Positions 16,717 to 25,494 are shown, counted from the first letter of the stretch. The stretch: DNA of 64,000 bases from Cytobacillus gottheilii (GCF_900166665.1 NZ_LT800494.1:527397-591396), one strand, 5' to 3'. Notes: generated by a model not told the origin, from the letters alone. Translations and numbers: made by a program.

Positions 16717-18253
16717 AAAGGGTCAGATCGATTGGACATTAACGCTAGCACCATTATTGATTATCATTGTTTTATCCTTTTTGTTATTTATGTTCCCAGA
16801 GGTTAGCGGGAGTGCAATCGAATATTTGAGAAGTATTTTTGTAGGGGATTTCGGTTCCTTTTATATGATTTTTGGTCTTGGTGTGTTCTTAGTAGCTGTC
16901 TGGTTAGCATTTTCTCGCTATGGGCACATAAAGCTTGGGGCAATTGAGAAACCTCGCTTTAATAATTTTGCATGGGGAGCAATGATTTTTACATCTACAA
17001 TGGCAGCGGATATCCTTTATTGGTCTTTAATTGAATGGGCCTATTATTTTGGAGCTTCTCCATTTGGTATTGAGGACTTAAGTCAGGCACAAAGACAGGA
17101 TTTCGCATCAACTTATCCTTTATTTCACTGGGGTCCCATCCCTTGGAGTTTTTATATCCTGCCAGCTGTCGCATATGGGTATATGATGTTTGTGAAAAAG
17201 CGGAAGAGACAAACGCTTTCGGAAGCGTGTCGTTCGACGATTGGAAAGCATGCTGATGGAGCTTTAGGGAAAGCGATTGATATCTTTTCTATTGTTGGTT
17301 TACTTGCAGGAACCGCTACTACGTTCTCTCTTGCAACACCGTTATTATCGTTAGTCGTTTCGACAACTCTTGGAATTCCGCAAAGTACGGCTCTAACCAT
17401 TTTAATTCTAGCGATTATTGCACTTGTATACACGATTGCTGTTACATTAGGGTTAAAAGGGATTTCTAAGCTTGCAAACCTTTGTGTCATTATCTTCTTA
17501 GCTTTAATTGCCATTTTCTTATTCTTTGGTCCAACTAGGTATATGATTGAAAGTGGAATTACAGGCGTCGGAAAACTAGTAAATGATTTCTTTAGTATGG
17601 CAACATGGATGGACCCCCTTCGAGTATCTGGAGAAGGAGGCTCTGGATTCCCGCAAGACTGGACGGTATTCTACTGGGCATATTGGATTGCTTGGTTTGT
17701 GGCCACTCCATTCTTCATCGGGAAAATTTCTGAAGGAAGAACGATTAAACAAACAATTATTGGCGGGTTTACTTGTGGATTATTAGGAACATTTACTTCT
17801 TTTATTGTGTTTGGAAACTTTGGACTTTTTCAGCAAACACAAGGAAACGTGGACGCTGCGGGAATGCTGGCAGCGGGATCTTCTCCTTCAGAAGTCATTA
17901 TTCAGATTTTCCAGCAGCTTCCTGTCAGCGGCATTGCACTAGTTTTATTAGCAATTGCCATGGTGGCATTCTATGCAAGTACGTTTGACGCGATTACACT
18001 TGTAGTGGCAGAATACTCATTGAAAAAGTTAGAACCTGGGCAAGAACCACCGAAGTACATAAGAGTATTTTGGGCATTAATTTTTATCATTCTTCCTATC
18101 GCGCTAATTTTTAATGAGACGACACTAAGTATGCTTCAGACTATATCGATTGTGGCAGCCTTTCCGTTAGCCATTATCATGGGAATCATTATATTCAGTT
18201 TCTTAAAAGACCTGAGAAATGATACGAAAATAGAGAATAAAAAATCGACTTAA
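16697..18253 (+). CDS. BCCT-family choline/betaine-type transporter
   Basis: Integral membrane carrier of 518 residues with about 12 hydrophobic segments. The segment STMAADILYWSLIEWAYYFG and the block HWGPIPWSFYILPAVAYGYM identify the betaine/carnitine/choline family. The glycine-rich GMGIG stretch of sodium-coupled members is absent; the region looks more like the CaiT branch, so coupling may differ. Its start lies 20 bp inside the choline kinase fusion gene, with GGAGG 9 nt upstream, so translation is probably coupled. Choline is the inferred substrate from this overlap, where pneumococci use the unrelated LicB. A bidirectional terminator follows. Confidence 0.85.
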   Translation: MNLPKSKKGQIDWTLTLAPLLIIIVLSFLLFMFPEVSGSAIEYLRSIFVGDFGSFYMIFGLGVFLVAVWLAFSRYGHIKLGAIEKPRFNNFAWGAMIFTSTMAADILYWSLIEWAYYFGASPFGIEDLSQAQRQDFASTYPLFHWGPIPWSFYILPAVAYGYMMFVKKRKRQTLSEACRSTIGKHADGALGKAIDIFSIVGLLAGTATTFSLATPLLSLVVSTTLGIPQSTALTILILAIIALVYTIAVTLGLKGISKLANLCVIIFLALIAIFLFFGPTRYMIESGITGVGKLVNDFFSMATWMDPLRVSGEGGSGFPQDWTVFYWAYWIAWFVATPFFIGKISEGRTIKQTIIGGFTCGLLGTFTSFIVFGNFGLFQQTQGNVDAAGMLAAGSSPSEVIIQIFQQLPVSGIALVLLAIAMVAFYASTFDAITLVVAEYSLKKLEPGQEPPKYIRVFWALIFIILPIALIFNETTLSMLQTISIVAAFPLAIIMGIIIFSFLKDLRNDTKIENKKST

Positions 18254-18349
18254 TATTCTCTCTTGATCTTCATGGGAGCAGGATCACCGAGGGTGTTCTT
18301 CTTGATAGGTTTCGTGAACTATTTTGGTTCTAACTGAATATGGAAAGTA

Positions 18350-18381
18350 AAAAACGCTCAGATTTTTCTGGGCGTTTTTTG
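18350..18381. terminator. Bidirectional terminator between BCCT and lipoprotein genes
   Basis: A hairpin (AAACGCTCAGA / TCTGGGCGTTT, one G-U pair) has T runs on both strands. It lies between convergent genes and can serve both. Confidence 0.8.
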
Positions 18382-18448
18382 GTATGCTATTTAATTCCGA
18401 CAGTTTCATTCGTTTTTCTCCTGAATGCTCACTTGCCTCGCAATATTT

Positions 18449-19162
18449 TTATTCATTAACATTTAGCATCTTAATGAATTCTATGACTTTTTCATCATCG
18501 CCTGGGTCCACATATACAAGCTCTGCATTCTTAATAATATCCTCTGTGTACTTTTTCATAAAGTTTTCCTCTGTCTGAGCAGGACTGGCCCAGTGAGAAG
18601 GTACATTGTAAACGTTGATCGTCCCATTGCCGTTACTGCTGTAAGTTACGGAGCCATCAACAGAGCGGGAACCCTCTAATGTCACAACATCTTTTGGATA
18701 ATTCGCACTAGTCTCATCGTGTATATTTACTGGTTCGCCGGCTGGAATATGACGAACATATAATTCATCTATCTTTTGATTTGGTCCAAGCTGCAGCCAT
18801 ATTCTAGCATATTCAATCTGTTCGCTGGAATATTGTGATAGGGTCTGATGGCTGTCTTCTGTCTCATCGTCAACTGAAGTGCTATCTTCAGAAGAGCTGT
18901 TATTTGAACCGTTAGTTTGAATGGCTTTTTCAGTAGAATTTTCATCTGAGTCCTTACTGTCAGCCTCCTCTAATTCGTTTGTAGAAGGGTTTTCGTCTGT
19001 TTCGGTGGTAACTTCTTCTGTTGATTCTGAGTCTGAACTATTTTCCATCGAATCAGCTGCTGCGGACTCCATGCTATTTTTTTCGTTGTCAGTACATCCT
19101 GCTAGCAGCAGCACAAGTGTCAAAAAAGCAAAGGTGATATAAAGACTTGTTAGCTTATTCAT
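18449..19162 (-). CDS. Hypothetical lipoprotein with acidic Ser/Glu linker
   Basis: Exported lipoprotein of about 237 residues. A signal peptide ends in the lipobox LLAGC. Next is a long low-complexity stretch rich in Ser, Glu, Asp, Thr (about residues 25-105), then a folded C-terminal domain of about 130 residues with YARIWLQLGPNQKIDELYVR, HIPAGEP and SVTYSSNGNGTINVY. I do not recognise a function; similar domains occur in lipoproteins of other Firmicutes. ATG at 19162 is used; a TTG at 19168 lies closer to AAAGGA and is possible. Confidence 0.7.
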   Translation of the reverse strand: MNKLTSLYITFAFLTLVLLLAGCTDNEKNSMESAAADSMENSSDSESTEEVTTETDENPSTNELEEADSKDSDENSTEKAIQTNGSNNSSSEDSTSVDDETEDSHQTLSQYSSEQIEYARIWLQLGPNQKIDELYVRHIPAGEPVNIHDETSANYPKDVVTLEGSRSVDGSVTYSSNGNGTINVYNVPSHWASPAQTEENFMKKYTEDIIKNAELVYVDPGDDEKVIEFIKMLNVNE

Positions 19163-19680
19163 TCGCAAAACATTCCTTTCATTTGAAAACTATGAGTGAG
19201 AAGACTATTATTCTCTCATCAAGTTCTTATGCATTCATTCTAGTGCAATTCTTTCATATACTATATTACTAATTTAACATAAAACTTCCAACTGCTTTTA
19301 AAAATGGCTGTCTTCGCAAAGTAATTTGCTTTTCCTCAAATGAAAGAAACTCTTACTTCAGAGTACTCGCTTTTCAGCGGAAAGGGAGGTGAGCAACCTC
19401 TTAGCCACTCTCCTGCTAGCACTTTTAAGGACTGAAATGGAAAGATAGAAATATAGGCTGAAGTATAACCGCTAACTTAGATTCCTATACTTTTTACAAT
19501 TTTTAATGATTGATTATGGTATTGAGGGGGGGAGTACAATACCTGTTTTATCTTGCTGACTGGATTCTTGATGAAGAAGGAGTGATTAGAAAATGAGCAG
19601 TAGTCCGTGAATGCAAATGTCTTCTAAATCCTAATAATAACTAGAAAACCGCCCTCCATATTTAGGAGGACGGTTTAGCA
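19163..19680. other. Gap with repeat remnant and terminator
   Basis: About 19350-19430 resembles the dispersed repeat in reverse (TTTTCAGCGGAAAGGGAGG, CTCTCCTGC). The end of the gap holds the symporter terminator. No gene is seen. Confidence 0.4.
19646..19676 (-). terminator. Terminator of the GltS-like gene
   Basis: Stem AAACCGCCCTCC / GGAGGACGGTTT with one mismatch and a 7-nt loop. On the minus strand it is followed by TTTTCT. It lies 5 bp beyond the symporter stop. Confidence 0.75.
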
Positions 19681-21036
19681 TTAGTTCTGCTTTGAATCTA
19701 ACACACTCCTGCCCCAAACCCCAGCTCGTTTATGTACAACGACAATAACAGCTGCAGTTAGGAGAAGCACAATCGGTGTCACCCACGGCAATCCGGAGAA
19801 GGCGAGGATTGGTGCAAAGGTGATAATGGCCACCTCTACCGGTACCATACCGATATAGGCGAGGGCGTAGTCATCAATGGTCTTGCTTTTTAGCTCAGGA
19901 TCAACGATGCGCAATAAAGCTAGGCCCATTGCGACAGTTCCTGTACTCCATCCCCAGCCAAACAATGATTTCTCAAACCAATAATTCTTGAAAATATTCG
20001 GTCCAAGGAAACGGAACATAAGGTAAGCCCAAATAATTCCGAAAACAAAGAGTAAAATCAGCGGAACAGCATAATCAAGAACGACCGTTAAATTAATCGA
20101 AGCAATACCGCTCACGACTAGATAATCTGTCGCACTTCCGCCAATTCGATCCATCACCCGCTGGTCGATATAGAAATCTGCTTTTGTTTTTCGCATCACA
20201 AATTGGAAAAAGAGACCGACAACAAAAGCGACACTTAGCAATGGAATGGAAATCGCCGGAATGAGTTCGCCCAGCCAGTTTGTGAGCCAGTAAGCCGCAC
20301 CCACGACAAAGAACATGATCGAAATATGCAGAACTAAAGGATCAATAGCACTTGGAGAAAAGGTTTCTGTACCCATATGTACGCGTTTAGAAGCGGGGAT
20401 TAGCCCTGTACGCAGCTCTGTTGGAAGGTCTTTGAAGCTGGATATAAATTGTGTATGTCCTTTTTGTGTTCCTCTTTTAACAAGAAAAAGTCCGCCGATT
20501 ACAGCGACTAAAAGTCCGATCGTGGCCGATGTCATGCCAAGAGTCATGGCATCATCCCAGCCATATTGTGCAAATCCATCACCAATGGCTGCAGCTGTTC
20601 CATGTCCGCCAACAAAGCCAGCTCCTAAAATAATTCCAAATCCGCTAGGCAAGTCCTGGAACACTTGATTAATGACCACAAGGCCAAATAGTGCACCGCC
20701 GCCCCACATTAATGTGGTTAGGAGCATGGAGAACGACCACATTTCTCTGACTCGATGAATAATCTCTCTGATTTGTACTTTCGCTGCTCCAATAGGAATA
20801 GCTGCAAAAATAAATGCGATCAACAACCCTGGATAAGACGAAAATTGATCTGAAAATGGCAGCAGATCAGCACCGAATGGACCAAGAGCTAGTCCGATAA
20901 ATCCGCCGATAATACTCGCCGGCAGGAATAAAGCCTGCAGGAACTTAACCTTTGCCCTTAAAATTGTCCCAAGTAAAATCAACCCGGACATCAAGCTGAA
21001 ATCAACTAAAAAACCCCAAATTGTGAATTCTGTCAA
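19681..21036 (-). CDS. gltS: Sodium/glutamate symporter, GltS (ESS) family
   Basis: Integral membrane carrier of about 451 residues for Na+-coupled glutamate uptake. About ten to twelve hydrophobic segments are visible. The conserved reentrant-loop pattern GAGFVGGHGTAAAIGDGF and the second half with STGTVAMGLALLRIVDP fit the ESS family. TTG at 21036 is preferred as start because GGGGGAG is 5 nt upstream and the resulting N terminus (TEFTIWGFLVDF) is typical; the frame stays open to a GTG at 21069. Substrate identity (glutamate or a related anion) is by family only. Confidence 0.82.
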   Translation of the reverse strand: MTEFTIWGFLVDFSLMSGLILLGTILRAKVKFLQALFLPASIIGGFIGLALGPFGADLLPFSDQFSSYPGLLIAFIFAAIPIGAAKVQIREIIHRVREMWSFSMLLTTLMWGGGALFGLVVINQVFQDLPSGFGIILGAGFVGGHGTAAAIGDGFAQYGWDDAMTLGMTSATIGLLVAVIGGLFLVKRGTQKGHTQFISSFKDLPTELRTGLIPASKRVHMGTETFSPSAIDPLVLHISIMFFVVGAAYWLTNWLGELIPAISIPLLSVAFVVGLFFQFVMRKTKADFYIDQRVMDRIGGSATDYLVVSGIASINLTVVLDYAVPLILLFVFGIIWAYLMFRFLGPNIFKNYWFEKSLFGWGWSTGTVAMGLALLRIVDPELKSKTIDDYALAYIGMVPVEVAIITFAPILAFSGLPWVTPIVLLLTAAVIVVVHKRAGVWGRSVLDSKQN

Positions 21037-21276
21037 ACTGACTCCCCCTTTTATGTAAACTAATTGCACTTTTAAGTATACATTATTTTATTCGGGGAGC
21101 ACAGCGGACCTGCGGAAAAAACCGAAAAACAAGGGATTATGTCGAGGTTTAGCTATTTCTATAGTAGACGCATAACATCTGTAAGTAGAAGATGGGGTTT
21201 ATTGTTGTGACATATTTTCTATTGGATTTCTTCGTCATGAAGCTTTAATGCAAAAGTTTGTGTGAGCAAATAAAAA

Positions 21277-21300
21277 ACAGTACAGCAAAAGCTGTACTGT
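21277..21300 (-). terminator. Terminator downstream of the 32-aa gene
   Basis: A perfect 10-bp stem ACAGTACAGC / GCTGTACTGT with loop AAAA. A T run follows on the minus strand only. Confidence 0.75.
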
Positions 21301-21455
21301 AATAAAGTAAATCTGATCTAGGATAAGCCCATAATAGATAAGAATGAGGAAGCAATAAAAAGGAAATGATTTTAGAACTTCGTTGGGTGATAAGAGTAGC
21401 TATGTAACTACTAGTTATGTAATTAGTTGGTTGCTTAATTAGTAGACAAAACTAT

Positions 21456-21554
21456 TTATAATCTTCTCTTTTTCCCGCAGCGTACACATGTATCTGTATA
21501 ATAACTAAACTTATGCTTTCGTTGGAATAAACACATAATCGCTTTAATACTCAT
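21456..21554 (-). CDS. Small Cys-pair protein (32 aa)
   Basis: A short gene with AAAAGGAG 7-8 nt before ATG. It encodes MSIKAIMCLFQRKH, then KFSYYTDTCVRCGKKRRL and stop. The CVRC pair plus Cys8 suggests a small zinc-ribbon half or metal-binding knuckle, and the tail is basic. The good ribosome binding site and a minus-strand terminator 156 bp downstream support expression. I do not recognise the family with certainty. Confidence 0.5.
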   Translation of the reverse strand: MSIKAIMCLFQRKHKFSYYTDTCVRCGKKRRL

Positions 21555-21784
21555 TTGTCAATCTCCTTTTTAATTAATTTTCCATACAAATGACTCATGT
21601 TTTTTCTATATATAGGATATTAATTAACATTATACACCATAAGTTCTTTAAAAAGAACAAAAAAGTTTTAAATTTAGAAAAATTTTAAAATGAGTATTTT
21701 ATTTCGTGTGAAATTTTTCCTATCATCTATTTCCTCCGCAGTAGAGTGTCCTCCTAAGATAGTCATCAAATCAAACAAAAAAAA

Positions 21785-21820
21785 CGAACCATCAGACAGC
21801 AATTAGCTGCTAATGGTTCG
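21785..21820 (-). terminator. Terminator at left end of the 131-bp repeat array
   Basis: Stem CGAACCAT / ATGGTTCG with an inner AGC-rich hairpin, followed on the minus strand by eight T. It lies beyond the repeat array, so a transcript from the 110-codon gene would read through all repeat copies before stopping here. Confidence 0.7.
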
Positions 21821-21909
21821 GGGGAGTTAGAAACTATAATCTTATTTTCTCAGTTTTTTCTTTTGGTCATTTTGTTTGTACTTTCAGAAAGAATTAAGTA
21901 CTACTACTC

Positions 21910-22345
21910 CTCTGTCATCGTCCTTTCAGGACTTGCCAATCGGCAAGTTTTCTTTATACTACAAAAAAATAAATGAGCAGCGCGGAAGAGGGTTCTGCGT
22001 AGTGTCTCATTTTAGGAATGTAGTATAAGTGCAACTAAGCCTCTGTCTGCGTCCTTTCAGGACTTGCCAATCGGCAAGTTTTCTTTATACTACAAAAAAA
22101 TAAATGAGCAGCGCGGAAGAGGGTTCGGCGTAGTGTCTCATTTTAGGAATGTAGTATAAGTGCAACTAAGCCTTGTCATCGTCCTTTCAGGACTTGCCAA
22201 TCGGCAAGTTTTCTTTATACTACAAAAAAATAAATGAGCAGCGCGGAAGAGGGTTCGGCGTAGTGTCTCATTTTAGGAATGTAGTATAAGTGCAACTAAG
22301 CCTCTGTCATCGTCCTTTCAGGACTTGCCAATCGGCAAGTTTTCT
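21910..22345. repeat. 131-bp direct repeats (3 units plus terminal part-copy)
   Basis: TCCTTTCAGGACTTGCCAAT recurs at 21921, 22052, 22182 and 22313, giving a period of 130-131 bp. The three full units are almost identical. Each contains the hairpin ACTTGCC/GGCAAGT with a T-rich tail on the plus strand. Each also has a nested inverted-repeat element (TTATACTAC ... AAATGAG ... CTCATTT ... GTAGTATAA). The rightmost copy forms the last codons and stop of the gene ending at 22318, so the array appears to have grown by duplication of that gene's 3' end and downstream DNA. Spacers are not unique, so this is not CRISPR. Confidence 0.85.
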
Positions 22346-22641
22346 TTATACCAAGTGTTAATGCCGATGATGGAGAGAAATTCGTTTATTTTCATAAAAG
22401 ATTCATCACGGTAGTTATCTACAATTGTCATTTCCGTGATATAGGCGATTTTCTTTTTGCACGTATCTTGTTCGGAATTCTCCACTCCAGCTAAGAGCTG
22501 GTCCAGCGAAGGTATGTCTTCTTCACATGTGTAAATAACTGCTTCTCCAACTTTCAATGATGCATTTCTAAAGTAGAATGAAAAAATGATGGCACACTCA
22601 TGATCAACAAACCTTGGTTCGACCTTCATATCAAGTTCCAT
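22318..22641 (-). CDS. Hypothetical protein (107 aa)
   Basis: Not recognised. The product is a cytosolic-looking alpha/beta protein with HECAIIFSFYFRNASLKVGE and a central pair of Cys residues. AAGGAGG is 9 nt before the ATG at 22641, and directly abuts the ATG at 22650, so 22641 is chosen. The final ten codons (ending KENLPIGKS) coincide with the repeat unit that is tandemly copied downstream. Confidence 0.55.
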   Translation of the reverse strand: MELDMKVEPRFVDHECAIIFSFYFRNASLKVGEAVIYTCEEDIPSLDQLLAGVENSEQDTCKKKIAYITEMTIVDNYRDESFMKINEFLSIIGINTWYKENLPIGKS

Positions 22642-23140
22642 ACCGTTCATCCTCCTTGCACCTTATTAGAATAACAATATCAGATAATATAAAAGCTCAT
22701 AATGAGGATGACAGCTATTCTAAGCAGTATTTAGATTATTATTGGTGTGAAAATGTTGTTTTTTATTTATAATTATAACTATAAGCATAATGATGTATTT
22801 TTAGTAAGTTTGCTTTAATGGTCGTTGTTCTTCTAACTTCTTTAATAATGATAAATGGCTGGATTCATAAACGAGAAAGGTCATTTCTTATTGTCCTGCT
22901 AATCTTGAATCAATGAATATTAGCAGAACGGGTAAAAAGGGGAATTGTGTAAAATGGAGAATAGGTAATTATGAGAGAAATTAGAGCGGGCTAAGTTTAT
23001 ATTAGGTTAGCACAATAATCAATAACACAGAAGATGGTTATATATGTTTAGCACGGCGTTCATGACGTATTTGTGACTAGTTCCTAAAGGGTGATTAAAT
23101 AAAGGCTAACTCAAACCTTAAAAACTGAACACAAAAAGAA
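22642..23140. other. AT-rich intergenic region
   Basis: No gene, repeat or structured RNA is supported between the hypothetical gene and the pro-peptide terminator. Confidence 0.4.
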
Positions 23141-23160
23141 AGCACTTCATTAGAAGTGCT
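23141..23160 (-). terminator. Terminator of the pro-peptide gene
   Basis: A perfect 8-bp stem AGCACTTC / GAAGTGCT with loop ATTA, followed on the minus strand by TTCTTTTT. It lies about 30 bp beyond the peptide stop codon. Confidence 0.75.
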
Positions 23161-23190
23161 AGCATGGAGATTATAAAGGTTGGTCAAAAA

Positions 23191-23316
23191 TTAAAAAATA
23201 GTAGGTAGTTCTTGAGTAGATACACCGCCATCATTACTGCTTGCTGAAGCTGACATACCTGCTGCTCCGAAAATAATGGCGAAGGCCGCAAAACAGATTA
23301 CTAACTTCTTTTTCAT
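23191..23316 (-). CDS. PapR-like secreted signalling pro-peptide (41 aa)
   Basis: A short gene, divergent from the PlcR-like regulator. TTGGAGGAATT precedes the ATG. The product has a Sec signal peptide (MKKKLVICFAAFAIIFGAAG, then MSASAS) and a short polar tail ending STQELPTIF. PapR, the partner of PlcR, is a 48-residue exported pro-peptide whose active end is DLPFEF; the end here, ELPTIF, matches its acidic-Leu-Pro-x-x-Phe pattern. Export, trimming and re-import by an oligopeptide permease are inferred. It has its own terminator. It could instead be an unrelated small secreted peptide, but the position beside an RNPP regulator argues against that. Confidence 0.72.
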   Translation of the reverse strand: MKKKLVICFAAFAIIFGAAGMSASASSNDGGVSTQELPTIF

Positions 23317-23412
23317 GATAATTCCTCCAATTCAAATTTAATTGTAGAATAATTGTGTATCTCTTTTATTATTAAAACATAAATCAATATTTCAGTAATC
23401 TCCTAAATTTGG

Positions 23413-23432
23413 ACAATATAAATAGATATTGT
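23413..23432. promoter_or_regulatory. Candidate operator between regulator and pro-peptide genes
   Basis: ACAATAT and ATATTGT form a perfect 7-bp inverted repeat with a 6-bp spacer. The site lies 97 bp from the peptide start and 75 bp from the regulator start. It is not the classical PlcR box (TATGNAN4TNCATA) but has a comparable size. A role as binding site is inferred. Confidence 0.45.
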
Positions 23433-23506
23433 GGATTATCTTTAAATTTCCGTGGTTAGAGGATTAGAAATATAATTCTAGGCATATTTTTATGTGGGGT
23501 GAGGGA

Positions 23507-24379
23507 ATGAACTTTTCCGCTATTGGAAGCAGGATCAAAGAACTGCGAAAGGCGTTGAAGCTTTCGCAGGTAGAGTTAGCGAAAGATATTTGCACACAAG
23601 CACAAATCAGTAAGATTGAAAAAGGAGATGTATTTCCTTATGCATCAACTTTATACTTGATTTCGCAAAGGCTTGGTGTAGATGTTAACTACTTCTTTGA
23701 TATCGGAACGACACCAAGATTAGATTATGTTCAGGAGGTTGTTCGGCAGCTGACAAGAACCAGAAGGAATTCAGACTATCTTGGAATGGATGAGATTGTT
23801 AAAGCAGAAGAGAAGAATCCTCTTTTCAGGCAAAATAATAAAAATTATCAAGTATTATTATGGCATAAAGGAATCAGTACGTATATGCTCCATAAGGACG
23901 TAAATCGTTCCATCGAGATTCTGACCCAAGCAATTTCAATTACTCATGTACTAGATAAGATTTGGTCGGAGCGGGAAATTGAGGTATTACTGAGCATGGG
24001 ATCTGTTTACTTTGAAGAGAAGGAATATGAAAAAGCACTCGAGGTAAACTTCCGGGCAAAGCAATATATACATCAGCTTCCTTTTTTGCAGGATAATACG
24101 CTGTTTTGCCGGCTTTATTATAATGTAGCAAGGTCATTAACAAGGGTAGGGAGATTCAGTGAGTCTATCGAGTATTGCAGAGAGGGAATTAAATGGTGTA
24201 TTGAAAAAGATAATCTTTATTTGTTGGGAGAGCTTCATTATCATATAGGCTACAACTTAGAGATTCAAGGTTTAAATAAAGAAGCGGCACAATATATGGA
24301 AAAGTCATTAGCGATCTTTGAATTACAGGAGGATAAGAAATATATTACCTATATTAAAGGGAAAATTGGCAGTTTATAA
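23507..24379 (+). CDS. PlcR-like RNPP transcriptional regulator
   Basis: Cytosolic peptide-responsive regulator of 290 residues. An XRE-type helix-turn-helix occupies about residues 4-60 (IKELRKALKLSQVELAKDIC, then TQAQISKIEKGD). The rest is five or so TPR helical pairs (e.g. YEKALEVNFRAKQYI, GRFSESIEYCREGIKW, KEAAQYMEKSLAIFE), as in PlcR and NprR. The length matches PlcR (285). ATG at 23507 is preferred, with GGGGTG about 5 nt upstream; an in-frame ATG lies 15 bp earlier. The divergent pro-peptide gene is its probable ligand source. Target genes may include the secreted enzymes in this window, but no shared operator was established. Confidence 0.82.
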   Translation: MNFSAIGSRIKELRKALKLSQVELAKDICTQAQISKIEKGDVFPYASTLYLISQRLGVDVNYFFDIGTTPRLDYVQEVVRQLTRTRRNSDYLGMDEIVKAEEKNPLFRQNNKNYQVLLWHKGISTYMLHKDVNRSIEILTQAISITHVLDKIWSEREIEVLLSMGSVYFEEKEYEKALEVNFRAKQYIHQLPFLQDNTLFCRLYYNVARSLTRVGRFSESIEYCREGIKWCIEKDNLYLLGELHYHIGYNLEIQGLNKEAAQYMEKSLAIFELQEDKKYITYIKGKIGSL

Positions 24380-24418
24380 TCTCTTTTACAAAGCTAAAAG
24401 AGAAGTGATTTAACAAAG

Positions 24419-24473
24419 ATAACCCGAACAATTAGAACTTGATATCCTTATCTGTCTAATCGCTCGGGTCTTA
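24419..24473 (+). terminator. Imperfect hairpin after the regulator gene
   Basis: ACCCGAACAATTAGA pairs with TCTAATCGCTCGGGT apart from two mismatches; the loop is about 20 nt. The T tail is weak, so terminator function is uncertain. Confidence 0.4.
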
Positions 24474-24567
24474 TCTGTTTCATTCAATTCTATTTTTTAA
24501 AGCCATCGGTACAATTTCTTCATTATGTTACTATCCTAAAAGTCAAAGTGTGAAAAGGAGGAGTTCA

Positions 24568-25494
24568 TTATAGTTCAAGATGTTCTTTTAATTCATTTTG
24601 CACTCTTAATTGTTCTTCCTCTGGAACAATTAAGTACCAAATTTTGTTGATGGTTTGTCCTGTCCCGCTGATGGACATCTGTTCAATGGTTCCAGCGGCA
24701 CTTCTGTAATTCCGTTGAATATCAATCATTTGATCAAACGTAAGATTGGTTCTTACATTTTTGCCTAATGCTTCGAATATATCACTGAAATTTGTCAGGG
24801 AGTTAAAGCTCAGGCCTTTTTTTATGACTCCTTGTACGACTTGACGCTGGCGATCCTGTCTTCCAAAGTCTCCTTTAGAATCTTGTTTTCTCATTTGTAC
24901 AAAAGCTAAAGCTTCATCCCCATTAAGAGCATTCGATCCCTCGTTGAAGTCGTACCCTCCTTGAGCAAATGAAAGAGAGCTATTTACATTAATCCCGCCA
25001 ACAGCATCCACAATATCTTTGAAGCCTTGCATATTCACTTTAATATAATAATCAAGCGGGATATCCAAGAAGTTTTCTACGGTAGCCATGGCCATTTCCT
25101 CATTGCCAAAAGCATAAGCATGATTGATTTTGTCATCAAATCCTCTGCCAATGATTTCAGTTCTTGTATCTCGAGGAATACTTAACATCTTAATCGTATT
25201 TGTATGAGGATTAACTGTAAGAACAATCATTGTATCTGATCGGCCCTTATCTCCCTCACGTTCATCCACACCTAACATCAAAACGGAAAACGGATCTTGT
25301 TTCTCCAATGTTATTTCTTGTGGCCTTTTTTCCGTTTTATGCTTAACAGGCTGATGCATCGTTTCAACAGCGTTTGTTAACGATTGATAAACTGTAAATG
25401 CATATGCCCCCGCAGCTACCAAAAGAATAACAACAATTAAACCAGTGATTTTTAACCATTTAGGTCTTTTCTTTTTAACTCTGGAATCTTTCAT
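24568..25494 (-). CDS. LytR-CpsA-Psr (LCP) family glycopolymer ligase
   Basis: Membrane-anchored enzyme that moves glycopolymers such as teichoic acid from lipid carrier to peptidoglycan. After a short basic N terminus there is one transmembrane helix (about 17-40). The LCP domain follows, with LMLGVDEREGDKGRSDTMIV, SIPRDTRTEI and FGRQDRQRQVV holding the conserved Asp and Arg residues. GGAGG is 8 nt before the ATG at 25494, so that start replaces the ATG at 25509. The length of 308 residues is normal. The downstream hairpin is weak. Its place between the choline operon and the choline-binding enzymes fits attachment of a phosphocholine-bearing polymer, by inference. Confidence 0.9.
   Translation of the reverse strand: MKDSRVKKKRPKWLKITGLIVVILLVAAGAYAFTVYQSLTNAVETMHQPVKHKTEKRPQEITLEKQDPFSVLMLGVDEREGDKGRSDTMIVLTVNPHTNTIKMLSIPRDTRTEIIGRGFDDKINHAYAFGNEEMAMATVENFLDIPLDYYIKVNMQGFKDIVDAVGGINVNSSLSFAQGGYDFNEGSNALNGDEALAFVQMRKQDSKGDFGRQDRQRQVVQGVIKKGLSFNSLTNFSDIFEALGKNVRTNLTFDQMIDIQRNYRSAAGTIEQMSISGTGQTINKIWYLIVPEEEQLRVQNELKEHLEL

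Noticed and set aside
20315..20668. 117-codon plus-strand frame inside the glutamate symporter gene
   Set aside because: It is antisense to a well-supported membrane protein gene and encodes Pro/Ser-rich shadow sequence.
21910..22345. CRISPR array
   Set aside because: The period is 131 bp and the whole unit is repeated; there are no variable spacers.
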